A stretch of 14,124 nucleotides of DNA from Treponema sp. (GTDB lineage: Bacteria > Spirochaetota > Spirochaetia > Treponematales > Treponemataceae). Where the stretch lies: positions 1 through 14,124 of the forward strand of contig JAFZWX010000161.1 of assembly GCA_017617145.1 (NCBI GenBank), written 5' to 3'. The notes beneath the pieces are model-generated. The model was not told the origin of the DNA. It was given only the letters and a program-made list of their open reading frames with translations, and made no database searches. Of this stretch, positions 6,500-14,052 are shown piece by piece; within the stretch, counting starts at the first letter, position 1; each line of letters begins with the position of its first letter. The position numbers were made by a program, and so were the translations under genes.

Positions 6500-6500
6500 T
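6488..6500. promoter_or_regulatory. LexA-like box candidate overlapping the dinD -35
   Basis: The plus strand reads TTTG-AAAAA-CAAT, one base from the TTTG-N5-CAAA consensus reported for Leptospira LexA. It overlaps the proposed -35 hexamer of the dinD promoter, where a repressor would block RNA polymerase. The surrounding sequence is AT-rich, so the match carries limited weight, and no lexA gene is in the window. Confidence 0.3.
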
Positions 6501-6527
6501 ATCAAATTTATGTAAATAAAAATGATT

Positions 6528-7310
6528 TTACGTCTTTATTTTTTTTCTGATTTCAACAGTTTCATTACTTTGTGGGAAAAAAATGAAATTGTATTTCATC
6601 GGATTTATGAATCCCAGCTTTTCTGCAAGTTTCATAGAAGGTGTATTTTCTATATCGCATGCCCAGATAGGCTTTAAACCTCTTTTATCAATTTCTTCCA
6701 GAGTTCTGACGCAGACTGCGAATGCCAGACCTTTGCGCTGTTTATCGTCATCAGTGATAATTCCAAGTTCTGTATATCCTCGGGCGGTAAAAGCAACTTC
6801 GCTCTCACTGCAGATTTCGCCGTTTTCGATTGCATAAAATCCAAAGGCAATTTTCAGGAAGTTTTCTTTTGAACCATAAACACGCTCATGAAATTCTTTC
6901 CAGGGAACCTTTTCGTACAATTCGCTGTCGTATGGTTTTATTTCTACATCTCTAGGTTTCTGTTCAATAGTTTTTCTCTGAGTATATTCGTGTCGGGGAA
7001 TCACAATTCCCAATTCAGCCAGTGGAAATTTTGAACCTCTTTCAGGCGCCCAGACAACTTGAATCCAAGTTGTTTTAATTATTTCACGCAAGGTTTCTTC
7101 AATCCAAGGCATGTCTGCATCATCACTAATATAAACCCAGCTCATATCAAGTTGGCAGATTGCTTTTGTCGGCGAATCGATATTATCAACAAAAGTCTTA
7201 CCCGGCAATATTCCATCAAAATAACACCAGAGCGCAGAAGTGTTTGGCTGCCTTTTTTTGAACAATGGGAAAATCAAAGCTTTCTTTGCTTCAGGTAATT
7301 GAATAAGCAT
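6528..7310 (-). CDS. GNAT-family acetyltransferase (GNAT_acetyltran, PF12746-like)
   Basis: 260 residues from ATG at 7308-7310. An ATG four codons upstream (7322) is in frame, but GGAG falls inside that extension exactly six bases before the second ATG, while nothing resembling a ribosome site precedes the first. The N-terminal half (to about 120) is the divergent lobe typical of this longer GNAT subfamily. The C-terminal half holds the acetyl-CoA fold: SEVAFTARGYTELGIITDDDKQRKGLA (170-196) with R192-x-x-G194-L-A as the pyrophosphate-binding loop, and NTPSMKLAEKLGF (222-234) as the classic motif B. The substrate amine is unknown. It follows the exported SH3-like gene by 23 bases and ends 225 bases before dinD, so it probably closes that transcription unit. 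Confidence 0.82.
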   Translation of the reverse strand: MLIQLPEAKKALIFPLFKKRQPNTSALWCYFDGILPGKTFVDNIDSPTKAICQLDMSWVYISDDADMPWIEETLREIIKTTWIQVVWAPERGSKFPLAELGIVIPRHEYTQRKTIEQKPRDVEIKPYDSELYEKVPWKEFHERVYGSKENFLKIAFGFYAIENGEICSESEVAFTARGYTELGIITDDDKQRKGLAFAVCVRTLEEIDKRGLKPIWACDIENTPSMKLAEKLGFINPMKYNFIFFPQSNETVEIRKKIKT

Positions 7311-7333
7311 AAAATTCTCCATTTTATTATTTT

Positions 7334-8191
7334 TTAATATGATTTAGTAAAATAACCGCCGAAGACCCAGCCGAATTGAAGACTTTCAACGTCCGGAATT
7401 GAGATATAGTACCAGTATGCTTTTACACCATCTATTGTTTCTGCATTTATAGTTCGTGCATAAGTGGTAATTTTTGTACCTTTTTTAATTGTATCAGTTT
7501 TTTCAGAATATATTTCATAATATAATCCGACATTTTGAGTTTTTGACTTTGTGGATGGACCGGTTCTGAATCGCACATTATCGCTCATTGTTTTTTCAGA
7601 CTGTTCAACAATTACTGGAGTTCCTTCAATTACAGCTGTATCACCATTTGATTTTATGCATCCATCAGGACAGAAATTTGTCCCATTAAGATTTAATTCA
7701 TTTGCAAAGTAAAAATGTTCGTTATTAAAGGAAAGAGTTGCAGTTATGCTTTGACCGGTAAAAATCGTATTCAAAAATTCAACATTATGATTGTAATCAA
7801 AAGATGATAAAATCAGTTTATTGTTCTTTATTTCATATTTTCCAAAAGCAACTATATCTCCCCAGCCTATTGCAAAATAATCATCAGCATAAAAAAGCAG
7901 CATCCAGGAAGTATTTGATTCCATCAGCCAGATTGTTGACATTAATTTTTCTTTTGAAAGAGTTTTGTCATTTATATTATATTTGATATCACGCTTTCTC
8001 CAGGATATTCCGTCGTTCACAGTTTTTCTATAAAAGATATTTAAAGGATTATCAGACTGATATCCTTTTGCTTCAATTTTTTTATTAAAACGAATTGCTT
8101 CGTCAGCTGAATACTTATTTGTCTGAGCGGCTAGTGGTAGAAAAAACAGTGTGAGATAAAATATTTGGCAAATAATCTTTTTTGAGAACAT
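7334..8191 (-). CDS. Exported protein with C-terminal bacterial SH3-like domain
   Basis: 285 residues. The N-terminus is a clear signal peptide: FSKK, a hydrophobic core to about residue 20, and a cleavage site LPLAA|Q near 22-23, so the product is exported to the periplasm or surface. No lipobox cysteine is present. Residues 30-200 are rich in aromatic and polar residues with an alternating strand pattern (YFAIGWGDIVAFGKYEIK, 105-122; LILSSFDY), suggesting a beta-rich domain I do not recognise. Residues 205-285 (NVRFRTGPS, WYYISIP, GWVFGGYF) form a bacterial SH3-like domain, often a cell-wall or peptide-binding module. ATG at 8189-8191 has AAAAGGAA upstream and its own promoter. This is the only exported protein here, and its base composition is lower in GC than the neighbouring methyltransferase. 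Confidence 0.8.
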   Translation of the reverse strand: MFSKKIICQIFYLTLFFLPLAAQTNKYSADEAIRFNKKIEAKGYQSDNPLNIFYRKTVNDGISWRKRDIKYNINDKTLSKEKLMSTIWLMESNTSWMLLFYADDYFAIGWGDIVAFGKYEIKNNKLILSSFDYNHNVEFLNTIFTGQSITATLSFNNEHFYFANELNLNGTNFCPDGCIKSNGDTAVIEGTPVIVEQSEKTMSDNVRFRTGPSTKSKTQNVGLYYEIYSEKTDTIKKGTKITTYARTINAETIDGVKAYWYYISIPDVESLQFGWVFGGYFTKSY

Positions 8192-8210
8192 TTCTTATTC
8201 CTTTTCATAA

Positions 8211-8239
8211 ATTATAAACGGAGTAATCATGTTCGTAAA
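8211..8239 (-). promoter_or_regulatory. Promoter for the exported SH3-like gene
   Basis: The minus strand carries TTTACG (8234-8239) and a perfect TATAAT (8211-8216) with a 17-base spacer, 20 bases before the ATG at 8191. It lies in the 70-base gap after the methyltransferase stop, the largest gap on the right-hand side apart from the dinD leader, so a new transcription unit is likely to begin here. Confidence 0.5.
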
Positions 8240-8261
8240 GAAGAATTTTTCTGCCTTAGAA

Positions 8262-9116
8262 TTAGTGGGATTTTTTTATTCCTATGTACATCGCGTGTCC
8301 GCACATTTCTATAATTGATTTGTCTTCTGCGGTTGAATCTATCAACTCGAGGATTTTTGAAAAGACATTCTTGTTTTTGAATTTGAAAATCACATCTTCT
8401 TTTTCGTAGCCAAAGCCGCGGATAGAACGGAGCAACTGTTTTTCAAAACCGTTTGCGGCAAAGAGATTTTCGATTTCTTCTGAGGTAGGGTAGTAACCTT
8501 CCTGAAAACCATTTTCCGAAAGATTTTTGAACTTGCCCGAATCAAAGCATTCTTCCAGCGTGTTGATATCCACCTGGTCGGGACTCCAGCAGAATCTTTG
8601 AACAAGCGCAATACTTCCGGATAAATGAGGAATAAAACTTACAAAAACTTTTCCGCCGGTTTTGAGAACACGACGGATTTCAGCCACACACTTTTTGCGC
8701 TCGTCTTTTTCAGTAAAATGATAAAGCGGACCAAAGAGCAGAACGACATCAAATGAGTTATCTTTATAACAGCTCAGGTCTGTTGCATTTACCTGGTCGC
8801 AGGAAATCAGATTTTCAACTTTATCCTCTTCCTTCTGCTTTTTCGCCTGCCCAAGCAAAGTTTCAGAAAGATCTGCAAGCGTTACCTTATATCCCTTTTT
8901 AGCAAGTGGAAAAGAATAAACTCCGGCACCACCTCCAAGGTCAAGCACAGAGATTTCGGCACCATCACCACCAGCTCGGTCAGCCAGCAGCGGAAGATTT
9001 TTTTCCAGAATCCTCATTGTCATTAAAAACTCAAGCTTGCCGCTGTTGTCATTTCGGAGTCTGTTTTTTTCGTCAAAATGTTTATAGTAGTATTTTATTT
9101 TTTCAAAGTCAGTCAT
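8262..9116 (-). CDS. Class I SAM-dependent methyltransferase
   Basis: 284 residues. Motif I is VLDLGGGAGVYSF (57-69), the ribose aspartate is D82 in LADLS, motif II is FDVVLLFGPLYHF (122-134), and RRVLKTGGKVFVSF (148-161) gives the late strand. The FGPLYHL-like motif is typical of a methyltransferase group often annotated near GNATs in Firmicutes and treponemes. The N-terminal YYKHFDEKNRL (10-20) is a helical lid. The C-terminal region (about 165-284), including SEEIENLFAANGFE (193-206), would contact the acceptor, which is unknown. It starts 29 bases after the preceding methyltransferase and appears to be the last gene of the long right-hand operon. The two proteins share only the generic fold, so this is not a recent duplication. 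Confidence 0.9.
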   Translation of the reverse strand: MTDFEKIKYYYKHFDEKNRLRNDNSGKLEFLMTMRILEKNLPLLADRAGGDGAEISVLDLGGGAGVYSFPLAKKGYKVTLADLSETLLGQAKKQKEEDKVENLISCDQVNATDLSCYKDNSFDVVLLFGPLYHFTEKDERKKCVAEIRRVLKTGGKVFVSFIPHLSGSIALVQRFCWSPDQVDINTLEECFDSGKFKNLSENGFQEGYYPTSEEIENLFAANGFEKQLLRSIRGFGYEKEDVIFKFKNKNVFSKILELIDSTAEDKSIIEMCGHAMYIGIKKSH

Positions 9117-9145
9117 TCACTTTTATCCATTTCTCATGATGCAAA

Positions 9146-9868
9146 TTATATCTTCTCAAAAATCAGATGATTAAAAAACGATACTTTTTTGAACTCTTCA
9201 ATTTTGCCGACGCGGATCTCAAGCTCAAGCATTGAGTTGTACCATTCGTCGGTGTATTTGATTTCGTTGTTTGATGAAAGGCCGTAAAAGGCACGGATGC
9301 CATAGAGTTCTGAAAGTTTCATTTCATTACCGAAGAACTCTGTAAGATATTCGTTGGTATAAACATCACGGTTTCCAAACATGCTGTCTTCAGGCTTTTC
9401 ATCTAAGAGATCTAGCGCTGCCTTTGGATTATCTGTTAATACAGCACATCCATAGACACGACCGTAAAGATTGTGCTTTATGATTGATAAATATCCGCCG
9501 GGTTTTAAAACACGCTTCAATTCTGCAAGAATCTCGTCTTTATTTTCAACATATTCCAGTACATTGTGGCAGAGAGCAACATCATAAGTATTATCTTCAA
9601 TATTTTTCAAATAGTCGAGTCCCTGTGTAATCAGGGTATAATCGTCACTCTCAAAACGAAGGTTGTACATTTCTTCATTTGGCTCTAAAGCTGTAACATC
9701 ATGATTTTTTCCATAGTGCATGGCTGTGATGCAAAAGCCGGCTCCAAAATCCAGAATTTTAAGCCGGTTGTCGTTTTGAAATTTCAACTGATTAAAGATT
9801 ACATCGTAGAAAATCTTGCCCCAGGGCTGCTCTACCATTTTTCGATAATTTTCAATTGGTGTTGACAT
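9146..9868 (-). CDS. Class I SAM-dependent methyltransferase
   Basis: 240 residues from the ATG at 9866-9868, which has AAGGAG six bases upstream. A 13-codon longer form beginning at 9907 would overlap the membrane-protein gene and places that ribosome site inside the coding sequence, so it is rejected. Motif I is ILDFGAGFCITA (38-49), the acidic ribose ligand is E62 in ALEPN, motif II is YDVALCHNVLEYV (95-107), followed by KRVLKPGGYLSII (118-130). HNVLEYV is the usual Methyltransf_11/UbiE signature. The C-terminal part has RVYGCAVLTDNP and a DEWYNSMLELE helix. Substrate unknown. It follows the HExxH membrane protein by 19 bases. Confidence 0.9.
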   Translation of the reverse strand: MSTPIENYRKMVEQPWGKIFYDVIFNQLKFQNDNRLKILDFGAGFCITAMHYGKNHDVTALEPNEEMYNLRFESDDYTLITQGLDYLKNIEDNTYDVALCHNVLEYVENKDEILAELKRVLKPGGYLSIIKHNLYGRVYGCAVLTDNPKAALDLLDEKPEDSMFGNRDVYTNEYLTEFFGNEMKLSELYGIRAFYGLSSNNEIKYTDEWYNSMLELEIRVGKIEEFKKVSFFNHLIFEKI

Positions 9869-9887
9869 TTTTAACTCCTTTTGCGTC

Positions 9888-10415
9888 TCAGCATTTATAA
9901 TAACCATGGTAAAAAACTGAATTATAGGGTTTAATTAAAATCAACATGGAGTTGAGGATATCTGAGCTTGCCATAATTGCATTAATCCAGGCAATGTAAT
10001 CAAGATACGGTACAAAGGTTCCTTTATAAAAAATCTTTATGATTAATGGGAAAATAGTAAGTACGAGAAAGGGCAGTGTCATAAAGATCCAGAAATGGAT
10101 TTTTGACATATGTGCATCTGAATGAAGCCAGAAAAAGATTCCTGAATGCATTAAATAAATGTCTCCGATTTTGAATACAACAAGAATGTGCAGAATTTCA
10201 TGAATCAGAAAAACTGGTAATATCAGTCCGAGTCTGAAAAGAAAAGGAATACTGTTCATTGAAGTCGTCAGCAAACTGACAGGAATAAGAATCAGAAACA
10301 TAAGTGCATAAACAAACCACATATAGTGTTTTCTGAACCATTCATTTTTAATAAAAGGTTTGTACTCATTAGTATCAATTTCAGTTTCTGGAAGTTTAGT
10401 TACCCATTTTATCAT
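9888..10415 (-). CDS. DUF3267-type membrane zincin (putative metalloprotease)
   Basis: 175 residues from ATG at 10413-10415, three bases after the upstream stop; a GTG three codons earlier overlaps it and is less likely. Three to four hydrophobic segments are visible (about 33-50, 58-80, 106-130 and 142-163), so it is an integral membrane protein. The second carries IHEILHILV (71-79), an HExxH zinc-protease signature inside a membrane segment, and a late SSDIL (150-154) supplies a possible aspartate third ligand, as in DUF3267/SpoIVFB-like enzymes. The expected role is intramembrane or membrane-associated proteolysis; the substrate is unknown. The gene sits directly after another HExxH membrane protein, so the two may form a pair. 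Confidence 0.75.
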   Translation of the reverse strand: MIKWVTKLPETEIDTNEYKPFIKNEWFRKHYMWFVYALMFLILIPVSLLTTSMNSIPFLFRLGLILPVFLIHEILHILVVFKIGDIYLMHSGIFFWLHSDAHMSKIHFWIFMTLPFLVLTIFPLIIKIFYKGTFVPYLDYIAWINAIMASSDILNSMLILIKPYNSVFYHGYYKC

Positions 10416-10417
10416 CT

Positions 10418-10840
10418 TTACCACACCGCTTTTTCACCGGTAACTTTTTCACCGAGCCAGCTTGCGTTGTATTCAACAAAACACTTGGTGTACTTTACAT
10501 CCTTGTATTTCTTTGTACTCTTCAAGATAGGATAAATCACGCTTCCCCAGCCAACAGAAATGACTCCAACAATTGCGTAAAAGGGGCCAAGAACAAGCGA
10601 CTGAATTGTGTGGACATACTCGTGGACTCTGGCTCCTGTAAAATAATCACCTTCGTTATTTGGAACAAAAATGAATGGGTCGAGACTCAAACCTGCCCAG
10701 CGGTCATTCCACTGAGTTTGAATTGCACATCTGTAGAACTTATGCGGCTTATTGATATGGATTAAGAAAAACAACAAGCCGATGAGTGTCTGTCCTAATC
10801 CCCAGGTACATTGAATTAATAAATACAGAATTTTTTTCAT
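10418..10840 (-). CDS. Second HExxH membrane protein (zincin-like, uncharacterised)
   Basis: 140 residues from ATG at 10838-10840. The frame stays open upstream through the end of the preceding GNAT gene, but that part is a shadow and is excluded; a TTG at the GNAT stop is the only other start candidate. One membrane segment (about 4-28) is followed by SLDPFIFVP and VHEYVHTIQS (72-81) with HEYVH as an HExxH motif, another hydrophobic stretch (83-106), and FVEYNASWLGEK (121-132), where E123 could be the third zinc ligand. This HExxHTxQS pattern occurs in small uncharacterised bacterial membrane proteins. No good ribosome site precedes the ATG, and an inverted repeat overlaps the start codon. 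The stop lies two bases before the start of the DUF3267-type gene, implying co-expression. Confidence 0.65.
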   Translation of the reverse strand: MKKILYLLIQCTWGLGQTLIGLLFFLIHINKPHKFYRCAIQTQWNDRWAGLSLDPFIFVPNNEGDYFTGARVHEYVHTIQSLVLGPFYAIVGVISVGWGSVIYPILKSTKKYKDVKYTKCFVEYNASWLGEKVTGEKAVW

Positions 10841-10860
10841 ACCATAAGTATAAGGTATGA
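10837..10860 (-). repeat. Inverted repeat over the start codon of the second HExxH gene
   Basis: TCATACC (10837-10843) and GGTATGA (10854-10860) form a perfect 7-bp stem around a 10-base loop. In the minus-strand transcript the 3' arm contains the AUG of the gene at 10840, so folding would bury the start codon. There is no Shine-Dalgarno sequence in front of it. Its regulatory role is inferred. Confidence 0.4.
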
Positions 10861-10883
10861 ATGATAAATCCGCAAATAACAAA

Positions 10884-11429
10884 TTATTCTTGTTTTCTTT
10901 CCCATTCTTCCCTAGTGATGAGGCAGGTGAACTCACCGGAAGTGATACCTGTTTTAGGGTAAGTTCGCGTTCCTTTATCGTCAATCAGTGTCATTCCAAT
11001 TTTTTTCATGACGCCAAAAGATGCTGCATTTTTACAGTCGCATTGAGCATACACTTTGCTGATAGAAAGATTTGTGAAGGCAAAGTCTAAAAGTGCAGCA
11101 GCCGCCTCGGAAGCAAAACCCTGCTTGCGGTAATTCTTATTGATTATCCAGCCGAGTGTTGCGTAGGAATGATCTTCGCTGTGACTTAGGTCAACATCAC
11201 AACCTCCAATTATTTTTCCTTCATAAACGATTACAAACTCATAATCAAGCTGGTCGGGTGAGCCCCAGTCTGCTGCATTGCGTCGTACAAATTCTGCAGT
11301 CTCCTCAAAACTATCGTTCGGTAGCCAGAACATCATTGTGATTTCTTTGTCGCCGGCATATTCGTGAATCTCTTTTTCGTCGCCAAGTTGTACCGGACGC
11401 AATGTTAAGCGTTTTGTTTTGATGTTCAT
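10884..11429 (-). CDS. GNAT acetyltransferase, RimJ/RimL-like (Acetyltransf_3)
   Basis: 181 residues, the usual length for this group. The opening IKTKRLTLRPVQLGDEKEI (3-21) is the classic RimJ/RimL-type start, followed by GGCDVDLSHSEDHSYATLGWIINKNY (75-100). The acetyl-CoA loop is RKQGFASEAA (101-110, Q/RxxGxA form), and CDCKNAASFGVMKKIGM (130-146) is motif B. Members acetylate protein N-termini or small amines including peptide antibiotics; the substrate here is not deducible. ATG at 11427-11429 has GGAG seven bases upstream, within the end of the fructosamine-kinase-like gene, whose stop is next to it (TAATATG). This indicates tight coupling. Confidence 0.9.
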   Translation of the reverse strand: MNIKTKRLTLRPVQLGDEKEIHEYAGDKEITMMFWLPNDSFEETAEFVRRNAADWGSPDQLDYEFVIVYEGKIIGGCDVDLSHSEDHSYATLGWIINKNYRKQGFASEAAAALLDFAFTNLSISKVYAQCDCKNAASFGVMKKIGMTLIDDKGTRTYPKTGITSGEFTCLITREEWERKQE

Positions 11430-11430
11430 A

Positions 11431-12363
11431 TTACGCTCCTACATACTCATCAACAATGCTTAAAACAGGTCCAAGGTATGTTGATCCAAAAAGATTCAGA
11501 TGATTTAAAAGCTGATAAAGATTGTAAAGGTCACGGCGATTCTCGTAGCCTGGTTGCAGAGGTCGGGCTTCTTTATACGCTTCATAAAACTCTGACGGGA
11601 AACCTCCGAAAAGCTCTGTCATTGCTAAATCTGCTTCAGCGTGGCCTACATAGCAGGCCGGGTCAATCAACATGGCGTTTCCATCCGGACCACACATTAC
11701 GTTTCCTGCCCAGAGGTCACCGTGAAGAAGGCTTGGCTTTTCCGGCTCTACAAGAAAATCTTCCAGGTTATCTAAGAGTTTTGTAATTTTCGCACGGTCA
11801 CCTGCAGTAAAATAAGAATCTGCATCTTTGAATTGAGGTGCAAGACGCTGCTCTCGGAAGAAGGAAATCCAGTTTTCGTTTGGCGTGTTTGACTGTGCTC
11901 TTGCTCCAATAAAATTATTCTGGAAAAATCCGAAGTGCCCCTTCCCTGTTTCATCATCAAAAAAAATGCTTGTCTTCGCACTATGCATCGCGGCAAGATT
12001 CCGGGCAAGTGTTTCCCAATAATCTGCACGCTTCTTTTCGCTATCAATATATTTTAGAAGAAGAAAACTATAGCCCACATCTTCACCATCATCAGTTCCG
12101 GTGCACAAAATCTCCGGAGTTCCAATTGCACCGGTTGCCGCAATTGCACTTAGTCCTGCCGCCTCTGCGGTAAAAAAAGCGGCGTTCTGTTTTGCGTTGG
12201 CCTTCATAAAAATGTGTTTGCCGTTGTTCAAGTGGAGCGCGTAGGCTTTATTGATGTCGCCGCCAGAAAGTCTGTCGGTTTCAGAAATTGCAATATTGTT
12301 CCCAAAAAGAGAAACAAGCGCTTGAGCTAGAGAATTATAATTTGGTGGTAATGTACTTTTCAT
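11431..12363 (-). CDS. Fructosamine/ketosamine-3-kinase family protein
   Basis: 310 residues from ATG at 12361-12363, which overlaps the upstream stop as ATGA and has GGAAAG before it; an ATG four codons earlier is in frame but lacks a ribosome site. The protein shows the family order: LSGGDINKAYAL (33-44), IFMKAN with lysine K54, AAFFTAEAAGL, catalytic LLHGDLWAGNV (212-222; H214, D216, N221), metal aspartate in LIDPACYVGHAEADLAM (232-248; D234), and YQLLNHLNLFG (283-293). Bacterial members phosphorylate ketosamines on proteins or small molecules, leading to deglycation. Length and motifs are all normal, so it is probably active. It lies between two GNAT genes that also act on amines, which may hint at lysine or amine repair (inference). 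Confidence 0.92.
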   Translation of the reverse strand: MKSTLPPNYNSLAQALVSLFGNNIAISETDRLSGGDINKAYALHLNNGKHIFMKANAKQNAAFFTAEAAGLSAIAATGAIGTPEILCTGTDDGEDVGYSFLLLKYIDSEKKRADYWETLARNLAAMHSAKTSIFFDDETGKGHFGFFQNNFIGARAQSNTPNENWISFFREQRLAPQFKDADSYFTAGDRAKITKLLDNLEDFLVEPEKPSLLHGDLWAGNVMCGPDGNAMLIDPACYVGHAEADLAMTELFGGFPSEFYEAYKEARPLQPGYENRRDLYNLYQLLNHLNLFGSTYLGPVLSIVDEYVGA

Positions 12364-13274
12364 AAAGCTTTCCATAATGTCCAGTGATAACCTTTGCCAT
12401 AGCCGATTTTTTTGTAGAACTCATCTTCACCGCCGGTCATGTGAGTGGCACCAAGAGGTTTAAGTGTACAGTAATGCTTAGTAAGTGCCGCTGCTGCAAG
12501 TCCTTTTTTGCGGTAGTCGGGGTGAGTACAAAGCGGTTCCATATAGGCAAGATGATTTTGCGGAACCCACCACATGCCGGAAAAACACACATATTCTTCT
12601 GTGGCATCTGCTATGATGATGTTGTATTGTGGTGTCTCATGTGGAGAAGGCGAGATGAAAGAACCCCAGCCACTTTTGTGAGATTTAACCGGTGTCCATT
12701 CCAGAGAATCATCGTATTTATCCCAGTCCTTAAACTCACCGCGCTCGCCATGACCAAAACCATACCAGCAGAGCTTTGAACATTTTACAATATCAATATC
12801 CTTATGGTCTACAAAGTGATAGCCCGCTGGAAGCTCGTAATTCAGTTCATTCTTAAAATCAAAAATCATGTCCTCATATTCATAAACCTGCTTATAGCCG
12901 CGCTTGACTGCTACATCCTTTAAGAACTGCTGACCATCAGAAAAAACAAATTGCTGCTCGCCACCAAAGTTCGGCATATTGCTGATTGCATAATCAATCA
13001 GTTCCTCAGCAAGAAACTCATAACCTTTGCGCACGTTGAAATAAATGTCTGTTACCGGAGCTTCGTAATAAACAAAAGCAACAACCTTATCGCCGTCGAA
13101 CCAAAGCCGGTTCAAAAAGCTGTATGAGGAATCCATCCAGGAAGAACGAAGGGCATATTCAAAAAAAGGCGCCGGCCTTCCGCTTGCATTTTTCCAGTCA
13201 TAAGTTTCTACGAGAAAATCCCAAACAAGATTTATGTCTGATAATAATTGAAATTGTTTTGTTGTAATGTTCAT
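12360..13274 (-). CDS. GNAT acetyltransferase, long two-lobe form
   Basis: 304 residues, about twice a single GNAT domain. The N-terminal lobe (about 1-145) has a degenerate acetyltransferase look: VVAFVYYEAP (64-73) and FLKDVAVKRGYKQVYEYEDMIFDF (117-140), a motif B-like GY end. The C-terminal lobe carries the active signature: EEYVCFSGMWWVPQNHLAYMEPLCTHPDYRKKGLAAA (226-262) with R255-K-K-G258-L-A as the acetyl-CoA loop, then TGGEDEFYKKIGYGKG (280-295). ATG at 13272-13274 follows GAGAGGT. The stop overlaps the fructosamine-kinase-like start (ATGA). The substrate is unknown. The tryptophan-rich WGSFISPSP region (203-211) may line the acceptor site. Confidence 0.85.
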   Translation of the reverse strand: MNITTKQFQLLSDINLVWDFLVETYDWKNASGRPAPFFEYALRSSWMDSSYSFLNRLWFDGDKVVAFVYYEAPVTDIYFNVRKGYEFLAEELIDYAISNMPNFGGEQQFVFSDGQQFLKDVAVKRGYKQVYEYEDMIFDFKNELNYELPAGYHFVDHKDIDIVKCSKLCWYGFGHGERGEFKDWDKYDDSLEWTPVKSHKSGWGSFISPSPHETPQYNIIIADATEEYVCFSGMWWVPQNHLAYMEPLCTHPDYRKKGLAAAALTKHYCTLKPLGATHMTGGEDEFYKKIGYGKGYHWTLWKAL

Positions 13275-13296
13275 TTTTTACCTCTCAAAGTTTCGC

Positions 13297-14049
13297 TTAT
13301 TTAGCGGCAGTTTTTTTCATGTACCAGTAACTATAAGCCTTTTTAAAACCAAGTTTTTCGTACAACCTCTTTGCAATCTCATTTGTCTGCACGACTTGAA
13401 GATATGCATGTTTGGCACCTTGTTGTTTTGCCCTGGTAAGAAGCATTCTGCAAAGCTTTTCTCCAAGGCCCAGACCACGCATATCTGATTTTACAATTAT
13501 ATTCTGAATAAGAGCGTAACCGTGTTCAATGGCAGCGGAAGCACATGCAACTATTTCACATTCATGGAAAATAAACAAATAGACTGTATCGACCATAACT
13601 TTTGAAAGCATTTTTTTGAAAGTATCCTGATCTGCTTTATCTGTGATATTTTCGAATTCAAAATAATATGGCAGCCATTCTTCTGGGGTTTTGAGAAATC
13701 CACAGCTGCAGAATTTTTCATCTTCAAAGGCTTCAAGATTTTCCAGCACCATTAAATCTGAAGGAGTTACAATCTGATATCCACGTTTTGCCAATAAATC
13801 TGATAATTCCTGGTCCTTTTCTGTCAGTTTAAAATTTGCCGGCAATCCTTGTTTTTCATAGCATTTTTCACAATAAGAAATTTTTTCTTCTACAGGAATA
13901 GTTGAAGGATATAAAACGCTTATTGAATTCGCACGACCTGTGTAACCGTTCGAAAAGCGCATAATCCAGCCATCATACTGCATGATGTTTAAGGCAACAT
14001 GTCCGTTGGCGGCAATTTCTTCCAGAAATCTGATTTTTTTTGTTGTCAT
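13297..14049 (-). CDS. GNAT acetyltransferase, Rv0428c-like
   Basis: 250 residues. The N-terminal part has YDGWIMRFSNGYTGRANSIS (25-44), which matches the GW-x-R-x-GyTgRaNS signature I associate with Rv0428c-like acetyltransferases, and a cysteine pair SYCEKCYEKQG (58-68). The C-terminal GNAT fold follows: VYLFIFHECEIVACASAAIE (156-175), YALIQNIIVKSDMRGLGLGEKL (178-199; R191-G-x-G-x-G196 acetyl-CoA loop), and LQVVQTNEIAKRLYEKLGFKKAY (217-239). ATG at 14047-14049 has AAGGGA six bases upstream within the tail of the preceding gene. The next gene starts 22 bases after its stop. Substrate unknown. Confidence 0.88.
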   Translation of the reverse strand: MTTKKIRFLEEIAANGHVALNIMQYDGWIMRFSNGYTGRANSISVLYPSTIPVEEKISYCEKCYEKQGLPANFKLTEKDQELSDLLAKRGYQIVTPSDLMVLENLEAFEDEKFCSCGFLKTPEEWLPYYFEFENITDKADQDTFKKMLSKVMVDTVYLFIFHECEIVACASAAIEHGYALIQNIIVKSDMRGLGLGEKLCRMLLTRAKQQGAKHAYLQVVQTNEIAKRLYEKLGFKKAYSYWYMKKTAAK

Positions 14050-14052
14050 TTT

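Noticed and set aside
8262..9868. Recent tandem duplication of the two neighbouring methyltransferases.
   Set aside because: They share only the generic SAM-binding motifs; lengths, N-terminal lids and C-terminal regions differ.
10841..10984. A 48-residue N-terminal extension of the second HExxH protein.
   Set aside because: Nearly all of it overlaps the C-terminus of the GNAT gene in another frame and has no protein-like pattern; only a TTG just after the GNAT stop remains an alternative.
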